A stretch of DNA of 32,793 bases from assembly GCA_013042475.1 (NCBI GenBank), contig JABDQA010000175.1, positions 1 through 32,793 of the forward strand, written 5' to 3'. Both the position numbers and the translations under genes were made by a program. Within the stretch, counting starts at the first letter, position 1; the number at the start of each line of letters is the position of its first letter. Origin of the DNA: Desulfofustis sp. Its GTDB lineage: Bacteria > Desulfobacterota > Desulfobulbia > Desulfobulbales > Desulfocapsaceae. Positions 7,236 to 15,935 of the stretch are shown here, one piece after another. Under the pieces are notes generated by a model. It saw only the letters and a list, made by a program, of their open reading frames with translations. It searched no databases and was not told the DNA's origin.

Positions 7236-8729
7236 ATGGTCCCAACACAGCGTGACAGTGCGCGCCGCACCTGGATTATCTGGGCCTCCCTGCTGGCGCT
7301 TTTTCTGGGGGCCCTGGATGCGCTGGTGATGACCGCGGCCATGCCGACCATAATCGCCGAACTCGGCGGCCTCCATCTTTACGCCTGGACCTACACCAGC
7401 TACTTTCTGGCCCGGGCAGTAGCGCTGCCGATTTTCGGCAAACTGTCTGATATGTACTCCACCAGAGGGTTATTCCTGTTCGCCATCGGGCTTTTCCTGG
7501 CCGCCTCGATAGCGGCCGGTTGTTCACCGTCGATGGAATTCCTGGTGGTGACCAGAGTTCTCCAGGGAATTGGCGGCGGCGGCATATTCGCTCTCGTCTA
7601 CGTGGTGCTCACCGATGTCTCGGCTCCCGAACAAAGAGCGAGGACTATCTCTTTTGCCAGCCTGGTGTGGGGCGTATCGAGCCTGATCGGCCCGACCCTG
7701 GGCGGCTTCATCGTGACCTGGTTCTCCTGGCGTTGGATCTTTTTCATCAACATTCCCCTGGGACTTTTCTCCTTTTACGGTATTGCCGTATATTTCCGAG
7801 AATTTCGGGACAAGGCCGCAGGGAAAAAACTGGATCTACTCGGGGCGTTGCTCCTCTCGGGCTTCATCCTCGGCCTGCTATTTTTGATTATGACCGGTGG
7901 ACGGGAACTTCAAGTCTTCTCCCTTCCCTATTTTCTGCTTGGGATCGTCACACTCATTTCAGGTATATGGTTCTACAAGGTTGAAATGCGAACGCAGAAT
8001 CCTATGCTCAATTTAAGCTATTTCAAGGATCCTTCCTATGCCCTGGGAAATGTCCTGGTCTTTTTTTCCAGTTTCGCCATCTTCTCACTTTTTGCCTATG
8101 CGCCCATACTGCTTCAGGGAGCGCTCTCCCAGACCCCGATGCAAGTCGGTTATGCCATGCTTTCCTTGAGTCTCGGCTGGTCGATCGGTGCCTTTGTGAT
8201 AGGTAGAAATGTGATCTGGGTCGGGTACAAGAAGGCAATTTTACTTGGCGCCGTACTCGTGGTTGTCGGCACTGGCCTGACCCTCGGATTCTCTCGCACC
8301 ACTGGCCTTGGTGAGTGTTTTATTGCCTTTTTGATCGTCGGCCTGGGCATGGGGTTCGTCTCTTTGACCACCCTGCTGGTGGTTCAGGACAGTGTGGAAA
8401 GCGCCAATCTGGGCGTGGCAACCTCTTTTCACCAGTTTTCACGAACGATGGGGGGCACGATCGGTGTCGGACTCTGCGGCGGTATTGTCACCGACAGGCT
8501 GATCAGCGAATTGACCGCCGCCGGCCAGAAATTGCCGGCTGAGCTGATCCGCATGCTCAAGGAGAGCATGGCAAATCTGTTTCAGCAGGAGTTTCAGGCC
8601 ATGGTCCCGGATGGCATGCAGCCAATGCTGCAGAATGCGGTACTGACGAGTGTCTACCTGGCTCTGGTGATTGTCTTTGTGGTCTCGCTGCTTAATCTTG
8701 GATTGTCACTGCTGCTCCCGAAAAAGTGA
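7236..8729 (+). CDS. MFS multidrug exporter, DHA2 (EmrB/QacA) type, 14 helices
   Basis: A 497-residue inner-membrane transporter from ATG 7236. Fourteen hydrophobic segments can be counted, the hallmark of the DHA2 family. Family signatures are LGALDALVMTAAMPTI in helix 1, the loop 2-3 motif GKLSDMYSTRG, VLQGIGGGGIFALVYVVLTD in helix 4, and the antiporter motif region SSLIGPTLGGFIVTWFSWRW in helix 5. Later it carries TSFHQFSRTMGGTIGVGLCG, also typical. These proteins expel drugs or other hydrophobic compounds in exchange for protons. There is no adjacent membrane-fusion protein (EmrA) or TetR/MarR regulator, so it probably acts alone. It is divergent from the phhB operon across about 280 bases that show no gene. 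Confidence 0.93.
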   Translation: MVPTQRDSARRTWIIWASLLALFLGALDALVMTAAMPTIIAELGGLHLYAWTYTSYFLARAVALPIFGKLSDMYSTRGLFLFAIGLFLAASIAAGCSPSMEFLVVTRVLQGIGGGGIFALVYVVLTDVSAPEQRARTISFASLVWGVSSLIGPTLGGFIVTWFSWRWIFFINIPLGLFSFYGIAVYFREFRDKAAGKKLDLLGALLLSGFILGLLFLIMTGGRELQVFSLPYFLLGIVTLISGIWFYKVEMRTQNPMLNLSYFKDPSYALGNVLVFFSSFAIFSLFAYAPILLQGALSQTPMQVGYAMLSLSLGWSIGAFVIGRNVIWVGYKKAILLGAVLVVVGTGLTLGFSRTTGLGECFIAFLIVGLGMGFVSLTTLLVVQDSVESANLGVATSFHQFSRTMGGTIGVGLCGGIVTDRLISELTAAGQKLPAELIRMLKESMANLFQQEFQAMVPDGMQPMLQNAVLTSVYLALVIVFVVSLLNLGLSLLLPKK

Positions 8730-8838
8730 GTCGAAAATGGGAACATTTTATGGTCGATGCTACCGAATCCCTTTTCATCCGCACAGAGTGCATTAGTGTC
8801 TAGTAAATTCAAATTCGACGCTAATCAGGAGACTTATC

Positions 8839-9315
8839 ATGAGATCTATCGTTCTTTACCTGGCAGTGGCCGGGGCAGTGGCAACCCTTCTCGGTTGTGC
8901 CCCCTGCGAGGAATGCGGGTCGCTGAAGCGACAAAACGAAATAACCTTTTTCTTTTTGAACAACAAAATCGTTCCAGACTACGACTACTATTACAGCGGC
9001 AGATACCAGTGGCCGTCGGCCATCATGGCTATCGAGCCGAGCTATTCCATCAAATCCAATTTCTGGAAACCAGTTGGTCTAGAGGGTGAAGAGCTTTCAG
9101 AGTGGTTAAAGACAACAACAATCTGGAAGCAATCGAACCGAACCCGCCTCAACGGCGCTGAGATTCTCGATCCAAAAGGTAGCCGGGTTGGAATTTTCTA
9201 TTCCAAATTTGACAACCTGATCACCAAATTCGAAGCCAACAATGTTATCCAGGTCTATCCACCGAGCTACCGAGCCGGAGGAAACGCGAGGGACTCAACT
9301 AGTGACAGGGATTAA
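8839..9315 (+). CDS. Small predicted lipoprotein
   Basis: A 158-residue precursor whose N-terminus MRSIVLYLAVAGAVATLLGC is a lipoprotein signal peptide with lipobox LLGC and lipidation at C20. The mature part has a Cys-rich opening (CAPCEEC), then a tyrosine-rich patch (DYDYYYSGRYQW) and a mixed charged domain ending in a disordered tail. A CAGGAG ribosome site sits 8 bases before the ATG. It lies about 110 bases downstream of the MFS gene on the same strand and could be co-transcribed with it. No family recognised. It is probably anchored in the inner or outer membrane facing the periplasm. Confidence 0.8.
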   Translation: MRSIVLYLAVAGAVATLLGCAPCEECGSLKRQNEITFFFLNNKIVPDYDYYYSGRYQWPSAIMAIEPSYSIKSNFWKPVGLEGEELSEWLKTTTIWKQSNRTRLNGAEILDPKGSRVGIFYSKFDNLITKFEANNVIQVYPPSYRAGGNARDSTSDRD

Positions 9316-9450
9316 AGAGCGATTACCTAAAAGCTATGGAACACACTACTCAATTAGTGAATAGCGATTAAGTATGGATGTCCCCGTAATTCCTAGGATG
9401 AAGAAGCAAACCGCACCTTCGGACATATTGGTTGCACGGTCTGCAGTGAA

Positions 9451-9707
9451 ATGAGTGATTTCCGATTCCACACCACGTCTCGATGAGGATGTTCAGCCGC
9501 TGGCGATCAGAGCACTAATCCGGATCGAACCGCTATATTCGACGGTGGTTGAAAACCATGGCCGCCGCCGATCAGCAGCTGATACAACTGTGCCGGAGGC
9601 CTGACAGTGACGAGATGGTTCAGATCAGTCAGGACTGGACACCGTATCGCTCGGTGGCCGCACGGTTGCTCTACCACTACTACCTGTCCCGCAAGGAGAA
9701 ATCCTAA
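9451..9707 (+). pseudogene. Remnant of a HhH-GPD DNA-3-methyladenine glycosylase (AlkA-like), internally deleted
   Basis: Three coding pieces in different frames can be joined. A start (MSDFRFHTTSR from 9451) is followed after a frameshift near 9482 by DEDVQPLAIRALIRIEPLYS and TVVENHG. Then, in a third frame from about 9558, comes MAAADQQLIQLCRRPDSDEM and DWTPYRSVAARLLYHYYLS, ending with TAA at 9705. The last piece matches the W-x-PYRSVAARLLWHHYL terminus I know from bacterial 3-methyladenine glycosylases of the HhH-GPD superfamily. The first pieces match their N-terminus, which usually reads ENHGPPP. The middle, which carries the helix-hairpin-helix and catalytic aspartate, is missing. The family identity comes from recalled patterns, not a search. 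The end overlaps the convergent AsmA gene by four bases. Confidence 0.62.
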
Positions 9708-12700
9708 AACAACCGCTTCAGCAGATCTCCGGCAGCCTCCTGCAACTTTCTCTGACCGGCCTGATTGACCAGATCGGTAACCGCCCGCTGTACGGTCTGC
9801 GCTGAAATATCAGGGCTCGACAACGTTCCTCCGATGGGTACGTTGATCGTCGTTCCCTGCAGATATTTGTACAGATCACCGCCCACCAATCGTTCGGTGA
9901 CCTCCGCCTGGGCCAGGTAGTCAATAGTGGTATCGAGTCCCAAGCTGCCGCTGATAATCAGCTCGGTGTCGCTCAGATTGGTGCGCAAAGGATTGGTGGC
10001 GATCCGGCCATTCTTCCCCTCGAAGCGTATCTGCCTGCCGCTCAGGTCGATACCGGTTTCCTCGACGCGCAGGACCTGCAGCAGAGAATCTATCAGGGCG
10101 GATGACTCAAGCCGGACTTCGTTAAAATCCATAAAACCCGAGAACTGCAGATCGTTGAGACTGTCTTTGCCGAGCGGCCAGCGAAAGCTCTCGAGATTGA
10201 GATCGACCGTACCGCTCATCTGACTGGCGCCCATGAACAGTGGATGGATGCGGGCCAGTAGCTGATTGGCCATGTCCCGGGTGATCCGCATCTGATCGAG
10301 AACCTGGGAGTTGTCAGGAATGGTCAGCACCGGCGGTTCGCTTCTCAAATCGAGTTGGGGTTTGAGCAGCAGCCCGCCCTCGTTCACCCTGCCCTGCAGT
10401 TCGGCCAGGGCAAGACCGTCATTGACAGTCACCGGGATTTCCAAGGAGCTGAGCTCAACCCCCAGGACCCTGATCAACTCCGCCTGGAATGAGCCGTTAA
10501 AATCGGTATGCCGCCACCACTGTTGGCGCTGTTCGGGAGTTAATATACCTTTCAGCTCAAACGGACGGGCCGATTTTCCTGCCATCTCCAGATCGATCTC
10601 CGAAAAGGTCCTTACCAGCGCTGCGATGCGAGCCAGATCCATGCCGAGGTTTCCTTTGAAACCAAAATCCGCCGCCTTTTCACTGCCGTTGTTCCAGTAA
10701 CCGGCGGCATCGAAATCGAGCAGCGACGAATCAATGTTGAATTGGTTCAGCTCCATGTTTCCGCTGGTCGGATTTCTCAATCCGTCGACCTCTACCCTTA
10801 CCTTTTCGTTGGTAAATGCCTGCAGCTCTTTTTTCGACAGACTGAAGTCAATCAAATCGGCGCTGATTCGATATTTGTGGTCGACCCCCTTTTGTGCCTC
10901 GGCAATCCAGTTCAGATCGACGGTGGCGGCCGTTGAAACGTCAGGCGGAAGAGTGAACCAGTCGGCCACCGCATCGAGTATGGTGGGAAGGTCAAATCGA
11001 GCTTGCCCTGTAGTATTGATCGTGTCGAGTGGTTTGGACCAATCGTCGACGGCCACGCGCTCCAGTGCGACAACTCCATTGGCGGAGTTTATCTGCACCG
11101 GGCTGAACGAGGCTGACTTCTGCACCATGTCGACCGCACCCGAGGCCTCGATCACCAGCTTCTTGTCCCGATAGGTTTTGCCCTCCTGCGTAAAGACAAA
11201 CTCTGCTATCTCAGTGCGCAGAGAAGCAAGCTCGATTTTTTCCGGGGAATAATCCATGGTCAGCGATGATGAGTCCAGACCGCTGAAGTTCATGCCTGCC
11301 GGCAGAAGCTCCAGGGCGTTGCTGAGCTCGGCGAGCCTGGCCAGATTGGTCTGGCCTGTAAAGGCCAGCTCTTTGACCGTGGTGGTCGCCACTTCGAATG
11401 ATGCAGCCTGGACGGAACCGCTGCCGATCCAGCTATCGTAGCTGAATTGAGGTTTGTCGACAGAAATGACAGCACCGTCAACTCCAAGGGCAACTGCACT
11501 GGAACCCTTAACGGTCAGGGTGCTCTCAGGAATCAGCCGTTCTTCTCCCTTCCGCACCGATAGTTTTGAGGATTCGACCAGCACGTCATCGATGAGGAAC
11601 TTTCCGACTGCTCCCGAAATCCTGGCTCGTACCCGTGTATCACCAGCCAGTACAAATGATTCGGGCAGCGCCTTGAGACTTTTGAGCATGACACCCAGAT
11701 CACCGAGACGCACCCTGCTGTCGGTTGAAACCTCGCCGACACTCTGGATCGATGTATCACTGCCAAAAACAAGATCTCTGGCCTTTAGCGATCCCTGTCC
11801 AAGCCAGGCCTGGTAGGCCAGGCTCCCCTGGGCAACTCCGCTGAACTCAAAATCCTGGGAAAGCAGGATATCGGCAACCCCGGATAGTTTTAACGGCTTG
11901 CCGGGAATGATTACGGAGTTGTCCTTTTTAACCATCAGGCTGTCAGCGTCAACCTGTGCCTCCATACCCACGGTGGCATCATCTTTCCGCTGAGCCGCCA
12001 GCGAAACCCCAAGACGTCCTTCCGCCATGTAGTTCTGCAGGGCGATAAATTTGGATATTTCTTTCAGGGCTGCTCCAAGATCTGCCTTGAGCGATACCCG
12101 CATATCGTTGAGATCGCCCTGCCCTTCACCTTCCAGAAATGATGAACGGACCGCGAAGTTATCCAATCGAATGCCCCCCGCACCCTGCACCCCCTCAAGA
12201 CCCAGGGTGAAGGGTTTATCCAGGGATATCTTCTGCCCCTCACGGATGCCGGCCAGTCCCTCGATCAGGGCCTCGCCGCGAAACTTGTTTTCTCCTTCAA
12301 GCGACTGCAGTTGCCCATCCAGTGCCAGCTGTCCACCCGTGATCTGCAGACCTTCCTGAAGGTTCAGAGTGTGGGGTATCTGGCTGGCCACTTTCTCCAG
12401 ATCTACGCGCAGATCGGTTTCGAACTGCAGCGGCCCCTGTGAGGCGAGAGCTGCCTTCAGACTGCCATTGGCCAATGGGGAGGCCAGGGTTAGCGATGAT
12501 ATTTCCAGATTGTCCGTCCCGATGATAGTGGCGAACTCGACCGAGGTCTGTTCCAGGAAAGGACGATCGTCACCCAGTGGACCACCGGAGAGTTTTAGGT
12601 TCTGGAGGTTGATTGAGCCGGTGAGGTTGATGCCATCATTAAGGGAACCATCAAAAGAAACACTGCTTTCAAGTATACCGGTTCCCGAAGGCAGGGCCGT

Positions 12701-13480
12701 AAATAAAGAGGCCAGGCCAAGCAACTGAGAGATGTCCCAGCTCTTGATCTGCAGACTGCCGGACGGACGAACCGTTCCCGGCACCGTATCCATCCCCTGC
12801 AGCATAACCTTCCCATCTCCGGACAGGCTGCCGGTTCCATCTGGAGCTACCAGAGCCAGCGAGTAGGTTATCTTGTCCGCCAAAGAAGCAATATCGATCT
12901 CAAGATTGATATTTTTAACTACAGGTTCGACTTCATTTCCAGTGGTGATGACTTCCAACGAACCCTCTTTGACGATCAGTATCCCACTGATTGGTGGCAA
13001 CGCCAGGGTCTCTTTTTCAGGCGGACTTCCTCCCTCCGATACGGGCGGCGCACCCTTTTCCGCAGCTTGTCCATCCGGCGCTGGAGCAGGTTCTGGGCTG
13101 GTCTCTTCGGGTGGTGGTTGGGGAATCCGAAGCTGAATATCCGGTCTCACAACCGTCACCGTTCCCAGATCACCGCGATCCAGTAGAAAGGAAAACAACC
13201 CTTTGTCGACTATCACCTCGGAGGTATCCAACCGCAGTTCCGCATTCTGACCCTGGAAGCTGAATCCGCCGATGCTCTGAGCCCCGAACCAGCTCAGGGA
13301 CCAGGTTTCGACCTGCACCTCGCCCGGGATGCGCGGCGCTGCCATGCCCAGAACCCGTTCCTTGCCCCACTGGCTCGACAGTATTGTGGGCAGCAGAGCG
13401 ATCACAAGAATTATCAGGCCACCCAGCGCACCAATTGCAATCAGCCAGCCGCTGCGTTTTTTAGGTCTCGATTCAGTCAT
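9704..13480 (-). CDS. Large AsmA-family periplasmic protein
   Basis: A 1258-residue protein with one N-terminal transmembrane anchor (about 13-33, WLIAIGALGGLIILVIALLP) and a long periplasmic body of repeated beta-rich units (LSG..., LEGEN..., I-x-L-x-L). This suits the AsmA/TamB-like, chorein-type hydrophobic-groove architecture linked to lipid transport between inner and outer membranes. A proline/glutamate-rich spacer lies around residues 121-160. The C-terminus has the AsmA-type ending, with a GGDLYKYLQGTTINVPIGGT segment, SSPDISAQTV and a final LLKRLF. An AGGGGGA ribosome site precedes the ATG by about eight bases. It is unusually long for plain AsmA (around 600 residues in E. coli), closer to YhdP/TamB size. 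Monocistronic. Confidence 0.8.
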   Translation of the reverse strand: MTESRPKKRSGWLIAIGALGGLIILVIALLPTILSSQWGKERVLGMAAPRIPGEVQVETWSLSWFGAQSIGGFSFQGQNAELRLDTSEVIVDKGLFSFLLDRGDLGTVTVVRPDIQLRIPQPPPEETSPEPAPAPDGQAAEKGAPPVSEGGSPPEKETLALPPISGILIVKEGSLEVITTGNEVEPVVKNINLEIDIASLADKITYSLALVAPDGTGSLSGDGKVMLQGMDTVPGTVRPSGSLQIKSWDISQLLGLASLFTALPSGTGILESSVSFDGSLNDGINLTGSINLQNLKLSGGPLGDDRPFLEQTSVEFATIIGTDNLEISSLTLASPLANGSLKAALASQGPLQFETDLRVDLEKVASQIPHTLNLQEGLQITGGQLALDGQLQSLEGENKFRGEALIEGLAGIREGQKISLDKPFTLGLEGVQGAGGIRLDNFAVRSSFLEGEGQGDLNDMRVSLKADLGAALKEISKFIALQNYMAEGRLGVSLAAQRKDDATVGMEAQVDADSLMVKKDNSVIIPGKPLKLSGVADILLSQDFEFSGVAQGSLAYQAWLGQGSLKARDLVFGSDTSIQSVGEVSTDSRVRLGDLGVMLKSLKALPESFVLAGDTRVRARISGAVGKFLIDDVLVESSKLSVRKGEERLIPESTLTVKGSSAVALGVDGAVISVDKPQFSYDSWIGSGSVQAASFEVATTTVKELAFTGQTNLARLAELSNALELLPAGMNFSGLDSSSLTMDYSPEKIELASLRTEIAEFVFTQEGKTYRDKKLVIEASGAVDMVQKSASFSPVQINSANGVVALERVAVDDWSKPLDTINTTGQARFDLPTILDAVADWFTLPPDVSTAATVDLNWIAEAQKGVDHKYRISADLIDFSLSKKELQAFTNEKVRVEVDGLRNPTSGNMELNQFNIDSSLLDFDAAGYWNNGSEKAADFGFKGNLGMDLARIAALVRTFSEIDLEMAGKSARPFELKGILTPEQRQQWWRHTDFNGSFQAELIRVLGVELSSLEIPVTVNDGLALAELQGRVNEGGLLLKPQLDLRSEPPVLTIPDNSQVLDQMRITRDMANQLLARIHPLFMGASQMSGTVDLNLESFRWPLGKDSLNDLQFSGFMDFNEVRLESSALIDSLLQVLRVEETGIDLSGRQIRFEGKNGRIATNPLRTNLSDTELIISGSLGLDTTIDYLAQAEVTERLVGGDLYKYLQGTTINVPIGGTLSSPDISAQTVQRAVTDLVNQAGQRKLQEAAGDLLKRLF

Positions 13481-13651
13481 TGATCTTTCCCCCTAGTATC
13501 ACCTCATGAAAGCCTCATACGGACAAAAGTAAAGGAGGCTTGGTGAATTTAATCTGAAGCTATATCCTAAGATAAACCGGTTTGATCGGTAGACAATCCA
13601 TAAGTTACAGACTGGGTAGAAAAGGTTGCATCAGCTTGTTGGGAAAGGTTT

Positions 13652-13843
13652 TCACTGTCCGTATAAATTCAAGCTTGATTGCGGCAAAAATACAAGGCCT
13701 AGAAAACTGATGGGAATCCAGCCGGAAACGATAAGTACAAGCAGAGACCCAAGTAACAGGACGAGCGAACCAATGGCGAAGCCGAGGAGAACGGCGCATG
13801 CATTTTGCGGAATTGCACAGAACACGCTGACCAGGTTCACCAC
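13652..13843 (-). CDS. Possible 63-residue hydrophobic membrane peptide
   Basis: The minus-strand frame is strongly hydrophobic (ACAVLLGFAIGSLVLLLGSL and SGWIPISFLGLVFLP), consistent with one or two membrane helices. GTG codons at 13843 and 13840 follow a GGAG sequence at a plausible distance. A longer version starting at TTG 13882 has no ribosome site. It could be a real small inner-membrane protein or a chance hydrophobic frame. No homologue is recognised, and only composition and the ribosome site support it. Confidence 0.33.
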   Translation of the reverse strand: MVNLVSVFCAIPQNACAVLLGFAIGSLVLLLGSLLVLIVSGWIPISFLGLVFLPQSSLNLYGQ

Positions 13844-13927
13844 GTTCTCCAGGTTGGTCGATCTAAATCCGCCCGCTGGCAATAACCGCTCGGAGACCAG
13901 GTCAACAATAATGGTTTACCTCCTTTT

Positions 13928-13944
13928 GCAGATAAAAAATCTGC
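13928..13944. repeat. Perfect inverted repeat GCAGAT-N5-ATCTGC
   Basis: Six-base arms around an AAAAA loop, 27 bases before a second dyad, upstream of the sulfite-oxidase-like gene. It could be an operator half or a weak hairpin. Function unknown. Confidence 0.4.
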
Positions 13945-13970
13945 TGATTCAATTCAGTCGGCCCAACAGA

Positions 13971-13991
13971 ACCATATCGGATCGATATGGT
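13971..13991. promoter_or_regulatory. Perfect 9-bp dyad ACCATATCG-N3-CGATATGGT, candidate operator
   Basis: A 21-base palindromic site about 140 bases before the sulfite-oxidase-like start codon. Its symmetry and size suit a dimeric repressor or activator, but the cognate regulator is not in the window. Confidence 0.4.
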
Positions 13992-14132
13992 GAAAGAAAT
14001 GGGAAAATCCGGTTATAATAACAATTGAAGTGTGATTTAATCGCATTTTGATGTAATTCTAATTCATGGGATAGTTAGAACAGATAACCCCGACGAAATT
14101 ACCATGGGCAACCGACAGCTGGAGGGATAGAG

Positions 14133-15176
14133 ATGGATGAATTGATGCGTGTAATGACACCGAGGCCCCGAAATGCAGAGACTCCACGATCCTACCTGCG
14201 CTCCTGGATCACCGCCAACAAGATCTTTTTCGATCGCAATCAGGGGGAGATACCAGAAACGGAAATCGATCTGTCTACCTATCGCCTGACCATAGCAGGC
14301 AAGGTCAATATGCCACTCACCATGGATTTTGATAATTTGCTCTCCATGCCCAAGGCGATTGTCGCCAATACCCTTGAATGCTCAGGCAACAGCAGATCAC
14401 TTCTGGAGAAAAAGGCCTCGGGAAATCCCTGGACCATTGGAGGAGTGGGAAACGCGGTCTGGGGCGGCGTCATGCTCAAGGATCTGCTGGAAAAGGCGGG
14501 GGTGGCCTCAGGTGCCGACCACGTTGCCTTTGAAGGCTTTGACAAGCCACTGGGCAAAGCGCAGATCAAGTTCATTCGCAGCATTCCCCTGGACAAAGCG
14601 ATGTCGTCGACCCTGCTCGCCTATGAAATGAATGGCGAGCCACTGCCGCTCAAGCACGGCTTTCCGCTTCGCGCCCTGGCGCTCGGGTGGACTGGTGCTA
14701 ATTGCGTGAAGTGGCTAGAGAAAATCACCCTTCTCGAGAAGCCCTATGAAGGCTTTTACATGGACCAGGCCTACCGGATTCATCAACCCGACCAGGACCC
14801 CAAGACAGGGGAGACCGTGACCGATATCAATATTAAATCAATCATCACCCAACCGGAGCCGGAAACGGTTCTGCCGGCTGGAAATGTGACAATCCTGGGC
14901 GCCGCCTATGCGGGTGAAGCAGATATCGAAAAGGTGGAGGTATCCACCGATGGAGGCGAGTCCTGGCAGACTGCAACCTTTATCGGTCCGCACGAACCAT
15001 ATGCCTGGCGTCATTGGCAATATGTCTGGCAGATCGATCGCCCCGGCAGCTACAGGATCCTTTCCCGAGCCACCGACAGTAGCGGCGAGAAACAACCCAT
15101 GCAGGCCAGCTGGAACAAGCTCGGCTACAACAACAACGGAGTGTTAGAACACGGGGTGTCGGTCCAGATCGGCTGA
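14133..15176 (+). CDS. Sulfite-oxidase-like molybdopterin oxidoreductase
   Basis: A 347-residue protein. Residues about 40-215 form the sulfite oxidase-type molybdopterin-binding domain. The molybdenum-ligating cysteine is C83 in NTLECSGNSR, followed by VGNAVWGGVMLKDLLEKAGV and GEPLPLKHGFPLRALALGW. Residues about 235-345 form the Mo-co dimerisation domain (ILGAAYAGEADIEKVEVSTD, GGESW). The family oxidises sulfite or reduces related oxo substrates. There is no twin-arginine signal and no fused heme b5 domain, so the protein appears cytoplasmic and needs a separate electron partner. None of its immediate neighbours is a cytochrome. GGAGG precedes the ATG by about seven bases. It converges with a rubredoxin gene 34 bases beyond its stop, and the two might be functionally linked, though they are on opposite strands. 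Confidence 0.9.
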   Translation: MDELMRVMTPRPRNAETPRSYLRSWITANKIFFDRNQGEIPETEIDLSTYRLTIAGKVNMPLTMDFDNLLSMPKAIVANTLECSGNSRSLLEKKASGNPWTIGGVGNAVWGGVMLKDLLEKAGVASGADHVAFEGFDKPLGKAQIKFIRSIPLDKAMSSTLLAYEMNGEPLPLKHGFPLRALALGWTGANCVKWLEKITLLEKPYEGFYMDQAYRIHQPDQDPKTGETVTDINIKSIITQPEPETVLPAGNVTILGAAYAGEADIEKVEVSTDGGESWQTATFIGPHEPYAWRHWQYVWQIDRPGSYRILSRATDSSGEKQPMQASWNKLGYNNNGVLEHGVSVQIG

Positions 15177-15210
15177 GAACTGGAAGGCTGGTTCAACCCG
15201 GGTTTGCTTA

Positions 15211-15369
15211 CTACTCTTTCTCGAAATCTTCTTTTGAGGCTCCGCATATGGGGCAGAGCCAATCATCGGGGACGTCTTCCCAGGCGGTGCCTGGCGCCAC
15301 CCCATTATCAGGATCACCCGTCTCAGGATCATACACATAGCCGCACACGATGCATACCCATGTATCCAT
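15211..15369 (-). CDS. Rubredoxin
   Basis: A 52-residue protein, the classic rubredoxin length. It carries two CxxCG-type iron-binding knuckles: [14 protein letters not shown] (C6, C9) and [12 protein letters not shown] (C39, C42). The conserved [15 protein letters not shown] segment lies between them. The four cysteines hold one iron atom for single-electron transfer at low potential, in the cytoplasm. A GAGAGGAA sequence lies before ATG 15369. Rubredoxins in anaerobes donate electrons to oxygen- or peroxide-reducing enzymes or to other oxidoreductases. The partner is not in the window, though the convergent molybdoenzyme next door is a candidate by position only. Confidence 0.95.
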   Translation of the reverse strand: MDTWVCIVCGYVYDPETGDPDNGVAPGTAWEDVPDDWLCPICGASKEDFEKE

Positions 15370-15935
15370 AACCTATTCCTCTCTAAATACTCCTCACAGT
15401 TTCCGATGGTGGATTATCCAGATGAACCCACACCTTCACTAAAAATTAAAGCCTGTCCATTAACACGTTTCATTCACAGATAACGGAACAAATCTAACAT
15501 GCGATTAGATTCAATTCCATGAATTTTGAGATTGCTGTCCGGCTCACTATCTGGGGCGCCTCTGAAGCGTAAAGTTGGCGTACCGATTTATTTGAATTAA
15601 ATATGAAGTGATTCCTGCCTTGTTGTCTTGTTATCCGGTGATTCAGGTAGAACCTTGCCATCCGGAAAGATCAATTTTTTCATATCCTCCTCCCAACGCT
15701 CAATCCACAATTACTATCAATTTGAGCCATGCTGGCGAGCAAGTTATTTTTGATCAGACAGATTGATAAGAATTAGATGGGGTGTTTCTACGAGAGTCTC
15801 GTCCCAGTCCAGCCGGGACAAAATTGATTTCAGGTCTTACATGTATGGACATTCTAAATAGGCGGCAGGGTGTGGAGAAAATCCCGATCTAGAATAACAA
15901 AAGCTGCCAAGCTGAGTCCAGCAGGATAACAGACT
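15370..15935. other. 565-bp intergenic region upstream of rubredoxin and phosphatase genes
   Basis: Divergent spacing between the rubredoxin gene and the tyrosine phosphatase gene, expected to hold both promoters. Apart from one short minus-strand frame with a strong ribosome site, listed separately, no gene or RNA was recognised. Confidence 0.45.
15597..15683 (-). CDS. Possible 28-residue small protein
   Basis: ATG 15683 is preceded almost directly by GGGAGGAGG, one of the strongest ribosome-site matches in the window, although only two or three bases separate it from the ATG, which is tight. The peptide begins MKKLIFPDGKVLPESPDNK, is hydrophilic and has no recognised family. It could be a small protein, a leader peptide or the start of a decayed gene. 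Support is limited to the ribosome site. Confidence 0.3.
   Translation of the reverse strand: MKKLIFPDGKVLPESPDNKTTRQESLHI

Larger units (their letters stand above)
13481..14132. other. 650-bp intergenic region with two perfect dyads and a doubtful small ORF
   Basis: Divergent region between the AsmA and sulfite-oxidase-like genes, so promoters for both probably lie here. It contains a possible short membrane-protein frame on the minus strand and two perfect inverted repeats, listed separately. No RNA gene was seen. Confidence 0.5.

Noticed and set aside
9366-9400. Sequence resembling the GGGGACATCCATACTTAAT motif often seen near REP-associated (Y1) transposases
   Set aside because: Only one short match, read on the minus strand, with no palindrome or transposase gene nearby. 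It could be chance, so it is not called a mobile element.
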